DNA of 64,000 nucleotides, taken from positions 4,072,501 through 4,136,500 of the forward strand of contig NZ_CP115484.1 in assembly GCF_027627475.1 (NCBI RefSeq), given 5' to 3'. The notes beneath the pieces are model-generated. The model saw only the letters and a program-made list of their open reading frames with translations. It was not told the DNA's origin and made no database searches. The position numbers and the translations under genes are program-made. Source of the stretch: Paenibacillus sp. SYP-B4298 (lineage in GTDB: Bacteria; Bacillota; Bacilli; Paenibacillales; Paenibacillaceae). Every line of letters begins with the position of its first letter. The stretch's first letter is position 1. Positions 57,340 through 64,000 of the stretch are shown here, one piece after another.

Positions 57340-57515
57340 TATTTTCGCAAACCAAAAATAATACTCACTTGGCAATTCGATATTTGTACCCGTTATGTAT
57401 ATTCAAATATTTGAAATGGTAGAAATCTTAACTTCATGTTTGGAGCAAACTCGCCTATAATCATAGAGATGAGAAATGCGACAAGCGACTCTACTAAGTC
57501 AGTGTGGTGAACAAG

Positions 57516-58640
57516 ATGTCCAAGAGCACCTTCAGCTCAGATGAGCACATTGCCAAACAATATATATGGGTGCGCAAAATACTCGTTGCCTATTGGGTCA
57601 TTATTGCTGTACATGGGGGAGCGCAGTTGCTGTCTTATTGGTTTCTGTCCTATGAGGTAACCCCCTGGCATTTTTATATCCATATTCTGCTCCTGCCGAC
57701 ATTGGTAATGGGGGGCATTACCCTGCTTGCTCAGTTTCTTCATCGTCGCTACCACCTCCTCGGCTTCTACAGCCTGTTTATTGCCGGAAGCATTATCTCG
57801 CTTACTATCATCTGGCTGAACTACGACATTCGTATCATCACCGGGACGCTGCTGCTCCCTGTCTTCACTTCAGTGATCTTCTTTAACAAACGGCTTACCT
57901 TGTTCTCGGCTACTCTTCAACTGCTCGGATTGGGAGTGCTCATGCTGGATTCGAGCTTCAGAGGCTATCTGAGCGGGTTCGACATGGTTGCTATTCCACT
58001 CTTTCTGTTGCTCGGCACGTTGCTCACCAATATCATCCGCATCAGCGGCCAGGAGCTGCTGTCGGATCTCCAGTCGACACTGCTAGCCAAGCAGGATCTG
58101 ATTATCCAAAATGCATTGATGGTCAAGCTCGCCACAACCGATGCGCTGACCCATCTGAACAACCATATCTCCTTTCATGAATATTATCAAAAAGCAATTG
58201 AATATGCCGATTCGGTTCCGTTCCATCTGGCCCTGATTGACATTGATAATTTCAAATCCATTAACGATACATACGGGCACCGCACAGGGGACATCATTCT
58301 GGCACGCGTAGCCCATATGATTCGGGATCACATCGGCCCCCATGATATTGCTGCCCGTTATGGCGGCGAGGAATTTGCACTGCTGCTGTTCGAGAAATCG
58401 TTCGAGGAGGCACACCAGACAGTGGAGCACATTCGCGAGCAGCTCTCGCAGCTTCATCATCACGAGCTGCTTGGCGGGGTCGTTACGGTTAGTATTGGAC
58501 TGCACAGCTACACTACGCCGCTGAACAAGGAGCAGCTATTTGAGATCGTGGACGGGTATCTGTATGCAGCGAAGCGATCAGGCAAGAACCGCACCGTCAC
58601 CTCTAATGCTGCCAGCCCCTTAGAAGCCAAGGCGCCTTAA
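57516..58640 (+). CDS. Membrane diguanylate cyclase (GGDEF)
   Basis: A ~374-aa protein with six membrane segments in the first ~200 residues (MASE-like) and a C-terminal GGDEF domain (about 215-365). The active-site loop is YGGEEFALL, and the metal-binding DIDNFKSINDTYGH is intact, so c-di-GMP synthesis is expected. No EAL domain is present. ATG 57516 is the best supported start; upstream GTG codons are open. Confidence 0.88.
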   Translation: MSKSTFSSDEHIAKQYIWVRKILVAYWVIIAVHGGAQLLSYWFLSYEVTPWHFYIHILLLPTLVMGGITLLAQFLHRRYHLLGFYSLFIAGSIISLTIIWLNYDIRIITGTLLLPVFTSVIFFNKRLTLFSATLQLLGLGVLMLDSSFRGYLSGFDMVAIPLFLLLGTLLTNIIRISGQELLSDLQSTLLAKQDLIIQNALMVKLATTDALTHLNNHISFHEYYQKAIEYADSVPFHLALIDIDNFKSINDTYGHRTGDIILARVAHMIRDHIGPHDIAARYGGEEFALLLFEKSFEEAHQTVEHIREQLSQLHHHELLGGVVTVSIGLHSYTTPLNKEQLFEIVDGYLYAAKRSGKNRTVTSNAASPLEAKAP

Positions 58641-58653
58641 TACACACAATAAA

Positions 58654-58695
58654 GAGTGCCTCGGGCGCGCACACTCACGCACCCGAGACACTCTG
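58654..58695. terminator. Bidirectional terminator between converging genes
   Basis: AGAGTGCCTCGGGC pairs with ACCCGAGACACTCT around a short loop. It lies between the GGDEF and GH105 gene ends. Confidence 0.7.
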
Positions 58696-58719
58696 GCTTC
58701 CACGCGATATAAACTTCCT

Positions 58720-59814
58720 TTATTGGCTCCGCGCGCGATCAAGCTCTACACAAGCCATGACGAAGGCTCCCACACCGTGCAGGTCATTCTCGCTGGTCGG
58801 GCGCGTCACATAATTCTGATAGTCCCCTGCCGACGTGCCGATACAGATCTTCGGCAGCACAAACTGCCCGTCAGCATCGAATTGCACTGTCTGAATCAGT
58901 CCTTCATAGCCCTTGATTGCCGCAGCCAGCGCCTCTTCCCCGGCAACCCCGTACTGCACGGCCTTGGCGATGCCGTACACGAATAAGCTGGAGCCCGAGG
59001 TTTCCAGCCAGTTGTCCGGCTGTTCCCCCTTGTCTACCACCTGGTACCATAGCCCGCTCTCTTGATCCTGATAGCGAACCAGCGCCTTCACGAGCGCCCC
59101 CAGCTCTGTCAGCAGCGCAGCACGCCCCGGCTCCTCCTGTGGCAGCAGCTCGATGAAGCGAGCCAGCGACAGCACATACCAGCCGAGCGAGCGCGCCCAG
59201 AACTCGGGCGAGCAGCCCGTCTGCGGGTTGGCCCACGGCGTCTGCCGCTTCTCATCCCATGCATGATAGAGCAACCCTGTCGCTTCGTCCTTCATATACT
59301 TGCGCATGAGCGACTCCTGATGCAGCACCATCTGCCGCAGGCTATCGTCGCCGTATGCATTGGCATACTGGAGGGCGAATACACCGCCCATGTACAGCCC
59401 ATCCAGCCACATCTGATAGGGGTACTTATCCTTATGCCAGTAGCCGCCCTCCGAGGTCATGTTCAGCGTATCGAACAGCCGGCGCAGCTTATCCGCGGCG
59501 ATCCGGTAGCGCATATCGCCTGTGCGCTCCTCCAGCCGGAACAGCAGCAGTCCCGGCTGGATGGCGTCCAGCTCATCGCGTGCATAGTAGAAATTCCCTT
59601 GCTCATCGATCAAGCTGTCTACGTAGCCTTGGATATATTCATCATACCTTGTCTTCCATACTTCTCCCGTCAGCAATTCCATGCCGCATAGGAATACCCC
59701 TTGATGATAATGCCATCGTCCTGCGGGGGGCAGCTCCTGCGGCGTATAGGCCGCCATAATCGCGTCACACGCGGCCTTCGCCCATTCGATGGGTGTTTTT
59801 ACAGCCGTTTGCAT
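58720..59814 (-). CDS. GH88/105 unsaturated rhamnogalacturonyl hydrolase
   Basis: A 364-aa (alpha/alpha)6-barrel enzyme of the YteR/YesR type. The catalytic Asp is Asp138 in MWLDGLYMGG; CSPEFWARSLGWY and GDYQNYVTRP are family patterns. It removes the unsaturated galacturonate that pectate or rhamnogalacturonan lyases leave. It is the last gene of a sugar-uptake operon, 22 bp after LplC-like; GGTAAAGG precedes the ATG. Confidence 0.88.
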   Translation of the reverse strand: MQTAVKTPIEWAKAACDAIMAAYTPQELPPAGRWHYHQGVFLCGMELLTGEVWKTRYDEYIQGYVDSLIDEQGNFYYARDELDAIQPGLLLFRLEERTGDMRYRIAADKLRRLFDTLNMTSEGGYWHKDKYPYQMWLDGLYMGGVFALQYANAYGDDSLRQMVLHQESLMRKYMKDEATGLLYHAWDEKRQTPWANPQTGCSPEFWARSLGWYVLSLARFIELLPQEEPGRAALLTELGALVKALVRYQDQESGLWYQVVDKGEQPDNWLETSGSSLFVYGIAKAVQYGVAGEEALAAAIKGYEGLIQTVQFDADGQFVLPKICIGTSAGDYQNYVTRPTSENDLHGVGAFVMACVELDRARSQ

Positions 59815-59836
59815 CCTTTACCTCTCTCCTTCCCCA

Positions 59837-60712
59837 TTACCCTTTGATGGAACCGAGCAACGCTCCCTTGGCGAAATGCTTCTGCAGGAACGGATACACG
59901 CACAAGATCGGCAAGGTCGCCACGACGATAACGGCCATCTTCACACTCTGGTCGGGAGGAGGCACTTCGCCGTCGAAGGAGGCGCCGGAATCCATACCGC
60001 TCGCCAATACAACGATTTGCCGCAGCAGCACCTGAATCGGCCATTTGTAGCTGCTGTCCAAATACAGAATGGCGTGCATATACGTATTCCAGTAAGTAAC
60101 CGCATAGAACAGCGACACGGTCGCAATCGCCGGAAGCGACAGCGGCAGTACGATACGGAACAAAATGCCGAAATCATTGCAGCCGTCAATCTTGGCCGAC
60201 TCCTCCAGCCCTTCAGGGATATTCTGGAAGAAGTTGCGCAAAATGATCAGGTTGAACGCGCTAATCGTCACCGGCAGCACGAGAGAGGCATACGTATCAA
60301 TCAGCCCCAGCTCCTTGACGACCAGGAAGGTCGGAATCAGACCGCCGCTGAACAGCATCGTGAAGACAACCATGAACATAAAGAATCTTCGTCCATCGAG
60401 GTCCTTGCGCGACAATCCATAGGCCATCAGCGAGGTGATGAACATGCTGAACAGTGTCCCAAACAGCGTCACCCCGATTGATACTGTCATCGCTCGAAAG
60501 AGCGTATCTGTTGAGAAAATGAATCGGTATGCATCCAAACTCCATTCAGTGGGAATCAGGACGAACTTCTTAATGGCCATCTCGGCGCTGGTCGTGAATG
60601 AGCCGGCCAGCACATGCACGAATGGTAGCATCGTGACGATCCCGATGATCGCCAGCAATACATAATTGACTATAGAAAAAGTGCGTCCGGATAAACTGCG
60701 ATCCTCTACCAT
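59837..60712 (-). CDS. LplC-like sugar ABC permease
   Basis: A 291-aa CUT1-family permease with six membrane segments and the EAA-loop motif EESAKIDGCNDFGILFRIVLP. It pairs with the LplB-like permease upstream; an ATPase (MsmX-like, usually shared and encoded elsewhere) is absent. AAAGGAG upstream of the ATG. Confidence 0.92.
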   Translation of the reverse strand: MVEDRSLSGRTFSIVNYVLLAIIGIVTMLPFVHVLAGSFTTSAEMAIKKFVLIPTEWSLDAYRFIFSTDTLFRAMTVSIGVTLFGTLFSMFITSLMAYGLSRKDLDGRRFFMFMVVFTMLFSGGLIPTFLVVKELGLIDTYASLVLPVTISAFNLIILRNFFQNIPEGLEESAKIDGCNDFGILFRIVLPLSLPAIATVSLFYAVTYWNTYMHAILYLDSSYKWPIQVLLRQIVVLASGMDSGASFDGEVPPPDQSVKMAVIVVATLPILCVYPFLQKHFAKGALLGSIKG

Positions 60713-60740
60713 TTGCTTTGTTCTCCTTTCGTATGGCGGC

Positions 60741-60763
60741 TAGGGTGTGTCTTCAAACTCCGA
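60741..60763. repeat. Possible remnant of a MITE-like terminus
   Basis: AGGGTGTGTCTTCAAACTC resembles the right terminus of the palindromic element at 2419-2581 in most positions (about 17 of 23 over the extended match). No second end was found nearby, so it could be a chance match. Confidence 0.2.
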
Positions 60764-60779
60764 CGCTAAAGCTAAAGCC

Positions 60780-61742
60780 CTAGTACACGCCGTCCTCTCC
60801 CATTTTCTTCGCGAGCTTGTTGGCCAGCATGACCAGCACAAGACCGATGAACGATTTGAAGAAGCCGACCGCGGCACTATAGCTGAATTGTCCTTGCTGG
60901 AGACCTGCCGTGTACACATACGTATCGATAATTTCCGCCACACTACGGTTCATGGAATTAAGCAATAGGTAGACGTGCTCGAAGCCCAGCTCCAGAACAT
61001 CACCAATTTTCAAAATCAGCAAAATAATTATGACACTGCGAATCGCAGGCAGCGTAATATGCCACACCTGCCGTAAACGTCCGGCGCCGTCGATGCGCGC
61101 CGCCTCATATTGGGTCGGGTCAATCGATGCGATTGCCGCCAAATAAATGATCGTGCCCCAGCCTGCTTCTCTCCAGATCACCTGCATAATATACGTTGGC
61201 CTGAACCACTCCGGGCTCAGCAGGAAATTGATTTTATTCATTCCAAGCATACTGACCAGTTCATTAATGATACCGCCGTCCATCGTAAGCATGACATAGC
61301 TGATCGAGACAATGATTACCCAGGACATAAAATGGGGAATGTACACCATCGTCTGAATCGTTCTCTTGAAGGCAGATGACCGCACCTCATTCAGCATCAG
61401 TGCCAATACAATCGGGATCGGGAAAAAGAAGAGCAGGTTCATCCCGAACAAGATGAGCGTATTGGACAAAATATTCAAAAAGTCCGGCTCGGTAAACAAC
61501 CGCTTGAAATGCTCGAAGCCCACCCAGTCGCTGCCGCTGATCCCTTTATACGGCTTATAGTTTTGAAAGGATATAATCAAGCCGTACATCGGCAAATATT
61601 TAAACACAACAAAATAGAGCAGCCCCGGCAAAATCATAATATAGAGCAGCTTATTTTTCCAAAGCCGTCTTTTTAGCTCGCTAGATGATTTGGGAGACCT
61701 CGCCGATTGCAGCTTCTTCTCAAGAACGACAGCTTCTTCCAT
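60780..61742 (-). CDS. LplB-like sugar ABC permease
   Basis: A 320-aa permease with six membrane segments and the EAA loop YEAARIDGAGRLRQVWHITLP. I chose ATG 61742 (nine bases after AAAGGA); an ATG six bases earlier is closer to the ribosome site and the longer open frame is not supported. First permease gene of the rhamnogalacturonide/oligosaccharide cluster. Confidence 0.92.
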   Translation of the reverse strand: MEEAVVLEKKLQSARSPKSSSELKRRLWKNKLLYIMILPGLLYFVVFKYLPMYGLIISFQNYKPYKGISGSDWVGFEHFKRLFTEPDFLNILSNTLILFGMNLLFFFPIPIVLALMLNEVRSSAFKRTIQTMVYIPHFMSWVIIVSISYVMLTMDGGIINELVSMLGMNKINFLLSPEWFRPTYIMQVIWREAGWGTIIYLAAIASIDPTQYEAARIDGAGRLRQVWHITLPAIRSVIIILLILKIGDVLELGFEHVYLLLNSMNRSVAEIIDTYVYTAGLQQGQFSYSAAVGFFKSFIGLVLVMLANKLAKKMGEDGVY

Positions 61743-61836
61743 ACCCATTCTTCCTTTCTGCACCAAAATCTTCGCACATGCTGCAAGCATCACGCGGCCG
61801 GAGAACCCGACCCGGCCGCGGCCTGCTTGCTTTCAT

Positions 61837-63399
61837 TTATTTTTTGTAAGCTGCGTTGAACTCCTCGATAATCTGGCTTCCGCCGCGGCTCTTCCACGTC
61901 TCAATCGCTTGATCGAAGCCGGCCTTATCAATCTGGCCATAGATATATTTGTAGGTTGCGTCAGTAATGATGTCTTGCAGTTGCAGCCCCTTCTCGGTAT
62001 ACGTAGCCGAGTCCAGCGGCGCAGTCGGGTCATGAATGGCATGCTGCTCATTGGTGATGATCAGCTCTTCCGCTTTGATCCGCGAAGGCAGGGAATAGTA
62101 GCCGTCATATCGACCGTTGGTCTCGACCTCACCGATTACACTATCCTTGAAGCCTTTGACCTCGCGCTCGATCTTATCCTTGTCATCCTTCTCCTTGGCC
62201 TTGCCGTCGACGACCTCATAGTGCGTGCCCTCGATCCCCCAGAACATCAGATTGGACGCTTCTGGCGTCATCTGCTTGTCGAAGAAGGCTAATACCTTTT
62301 TCAGCTCCGCTTCATCCTTGATAGCGGATTTAGGGAAGACTACGACATTGTTATAGCCAGGCAGTGCCCAGATTCCGTATTTGCCGGATGGACCTGTGAT
62401 CAAGCTATTGACATCCGTTACGGCTGTCGGTACGTTCTTGGTCAGATCCTTGTCCAGCGTGCTGACATCCTGCATCGAGCCAATATAGACGCCTGCCTTG
62501 CCGCTAGTGAACAGATTAATCTGGTCGGTCTTGCTCGTTGCCGCGAAGTCCTGGTTCATGTAACCTGCCTCGCGAATCTTCTTCACGTAATCCATCGTTT
62601 GGACGTACTCATCAAACATGAACTCTGGCAGCAGTTGTCCATCCTTCTCGCCCCAGTTGTTCGGTGTCTGGAAGTACGAGGACAACGTTTTGAAGGCGCC
62701 GTAGACAAGATCATTACGATCCGTCAGCCCTACCGTATTTTTCTGTCCATCGCCATCCGGGTCGTTCTCGGTGAATTGCTTCATCATCTCGAACAGCTCT
62801 TCGGTCGTCTTCGGCTCAGGCAAGCCCAGCTTATCTGCCCAGTCCTTGCGGTAGATGATTCCCTGACGCGCCAGCGGGCGACCAATATATAGGGTATACA
62901 GCTTGCCATCCACCTTGGTATTGTTCAGCACCTGCTCCTTCAGCTTGCTCAGATGCTCATACTCGGACAGATACGGTCCAATCTCCCAGAACTCTCCATC
63001 ACGGATCGCTTCCTTCAAGTTCAGGAAGGTCGCCTGGTTCTTCAGATAGGTCACCTGCGGCAGCGAGCCCGTGGCGAAGGAAGCGTTCAGCTTCTCCTCA
63101 TAGGTATCAGCGGGGAAGAAGTTGTAGGTCAGCTTCGTATTGGTCAGCTTCTCCAGCTCATTCTTTATCGTATCCGGCGGCGTCTCCGCAATATTTAACG
63201 GCAGCATGATCGTAATCTCGGCCGGCGCCTCATTCTCCGAAGCTTCCTCCTTAGTTCCCTCGGAAGCAGCAGGCTTGTTTCCTTCCGTTCCCGTACTTCC
63301 AGTATTCGTTGTCTTGCCGCCATCCGAAGAGCATGCTGCCAGCATTAATGTACTGATCATCATGACACTCAGCAGCAGCGGTACCGATTTCTTTTTCAT
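61837..63399 (-). CDS. LplA-like sugar-binding lipoprotein
   Basis: A 520-aa family 1 solute-binding protein: signal peptide with lipobox MLAACSS, a Thr/Glu/Gly-rich linker (about 25-60) and the bilobal fold ending EEFNAAYKK. It should deliver pectic or other oligosaccharides to the LplBC-like permeases. GGAGGT precedes the ATG; a cre-like site lies upstream. Confidence 0.92.
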   Translation of the reverse strand: MKKKSVPLLLSVMMISTLMLAACSSDGGKTTNTGSTGTEGNKPAASEGTKEEASENEAPAEITIMLPLNIAETPPDTIKNELEKLTNTKLTYNFFPADTYEEKLNASFATGSLPQVTYLKNQATFLNLKEAIRDGEFWEIGPYLSEYEHLSKLKEQVLNNTKVDGKLYTLYIGRPLARQGIIYRKDWADKLGLPEPKTTEELFEMMKQFTENDPDGDGQKNTVGLTDRNDLVYGAFKTLSSYFQTPNNWGEKDGQLLPEFMFDEYVQTMDYVKKIREAGYMNQDFAATSKTDQINLFTSGKAGVYIGSMQDVSTLDKDLTKNVPTAVTDVNSLITGPSGKYGIWALPGYNNVVVFPKSAIKDEAELKKVLAFFDKQMTPEASNLMFWGIEGTHYEVVDGKAKEKDDKDKIEREVKGFKDSVIGEVETNGRYDGYYSLPSRIKAEELIITNEQHAIHDPTAPLDSATYTEKGLQLQDIITDATYKYIYGQIDKAGFDQAIETWKSRGGSQIIEEFNAAYKK

Positions 63400-63425
63400 A
63401 CAGCGTTGACCTCCATTTTTGTAAA

Positions 63426-63439
63426 TTTAAACGCTTGCA
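63426..63439. promoter_or_regulatory. cre-like site upstream of the sugar-binding lipoprotein
   Basis: The complement TGCAAGCGTTTAAA matches 12 of 14 positions of the CcpA consensus and lies 27 bp before the start codon, in the promoter zone of the uptake operon. Confidence 0.5.
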
Positions 63440-63628
63440 AAAGACTGAGGTGCCGAACTGTGCGGCTTCGGCACTCGCGGCTCCATATTCACATCGTAAG
63501 GCCGGCTATTCGTTACGTATACAATCATTTGCTCATTCTCATACGTTAGGAAGCCAATGATCATCTATATCGCGCCCATCTGAGGTGATGATTATTGCCA
63601 GACTGTCCAAGTGGGCAACGATGAGCGC

Positions 63629-63661
63629 AAAAAAGCCCTCCCCATCATCTAGGGGAAGGCT
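63629..63661 (-). terminator. Terminator of the upstream binding-protein gene
   Basis: On the minus strand AGCCTTCCCC pairs with GGGGAGGGCT around an 8-nt loop and is followed by TTTTTT. The stop codon of the gene lies within the stem-loop region. Confidence 0.85.
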
Positions 63662-64000
63662 CTGTGGCTGTGCTGTTGCGATAGTAGGCCTCTGTCAGCT
63701 CATTAATAATCTGCTCACCGCCTTGGCGGCGCCATTTCTCCACTTCCTTCTGGAAACCCTCCTCATCGAGCTGGCCCAAAATATAATTGTACGTCGCATC
63801 TGTAATGATCTTGTAGAGCACAGCCCCCTTCTCATCCGAGGTCGCCGATTCCAGATTGACAGTCGGGTCTTTGACAATGAACTTTTCATTGTCCTGACTC
63901 AACTGCTCCGCCAGCTCCATCAACTGCTCTCCCTCCTGAATCGGCAGCACATTGGGATTGCGCAGATCGGCGATCATCAGCGGACGCAACGGATTGACCT
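63645..64000 (-). CDS. Second sugar-binding lipoprotein (C-terminal part, cut by window)
   Basis: The frame is open to the window edge and starts beyond it. The visible 117 residues match the C-terminus of the neighbouring 520-aa binding protein (here ITDATYNYILGQLDEEGF, there ITDATYKYIYGQIDKAGF), so it is a paralogous family 1 solute-binding protein. It has its own terminator, so the two are separately transcribed. Confidence 0.85.
   Translation of the reverse strand, partial: VNPLRPLMIADLRNPNVLPIQEGEQLMELAEQLSQDNEKFIVKDPTVNLESATSDEKGAVLYKIITDATYNYILGQLDEEGFQKEVEKWRRQGGEQIINELTEAYYRNSTATEPSPR

Overview
The window looks like a chromosomal segment of a spore-forming, moderately GC-rich member of the Paenibacillaceae (Paenibacillus-like). 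The evidence is orthologues of Bacillus core genes (ygzB, perR, gatCAB, ydcC-alr-ndoAI-ndoA, cse60), S-layer-anchored xylan-type hydrolases, YesM/YesN two-component systems next to solute-binding lipoproteins, and LplB/LplC-type sugar permeases. I saw no rRNA, tRNA, CRISPR array or intact insertion sequence.

Layout. 1-9.5 kb: a partial ygzB, an SH3/GH18 membrane-anchored hydrolase, a 163-bp palindromic MITE-like element, perR with a PerR box, a DUF4097 membrane protein, the gatCAB operon and an IDEAL-domain protein. 9.7-17.4 kb: a tightly overlapping Tad-like (type IVc pilus/secretion) operon on the minus strand: CpaB-like, TadZ, TadA, TadB, TadC, two tiny membrane peptides, two TadE-like proteins and a terminal M24 peptidase. 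17.5-25.4 kb: glpK, a 39-aa membrane peptide, a TetR regulator with a YhgE/ABC-2-type exporter, a small exported protein, an orphan ParB-like protein with an Ala/Gly-rich tail and a YcdB-like protein. 25.6-29.2 kb: ndoA-ndoAI-alr-ydcC, in Bacillus order but without acpS.

29.5-33.0 kb is a distinctly AT-rich block: three ABC-2-type permeases, one ATPase and, upstream, a decayed gene with stops and a 4-bp insertion. It is probably acquired DNA. 33.0-48.4 kb is a polysaccharide-sensing and degradation area: an AraC regulator with a dead receiver domain, YesN/YesM, an orphan solute-binding lipoprotein, a 2079-aa protein with two GH43 catalytic modules and three SLH domains, a chemoreceptor and cse60. 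Candidate cre sites lie near these genes.

48.6-56.0 kb is a coherent LacI-controlled locus. The repressor gene sits between a minus-strand enoyl-CoA hydratase/CoA-transferase operon and a plus-strand polar amino acid ABC importer plus PatB/MalY-type C-S lyase operon. The same palindrome (TTAGATCGATCTAA-type, CG centre) lies downstream of a consensus sigma-A promoter on the first operon and directly before the first gene of the second. I infer a dedicated catabolic module for an imported, probably sulfur-containing, amino acid derivative; its substrate is not assigned. This is the best candidate for an undescribed system here.

56.1-64 kb: a TetR/DUF4188 pair, a membrane GGDEF protein, and a minus-strand rhamnogalacturonan/oligosaccharide uptake cluster (two solute-binding lipoproteins, one cut by the window edge; two permeases; a GH105 unsaturated glucuronyl/galacturonyl hydrolase) preceded by a cre-like site.
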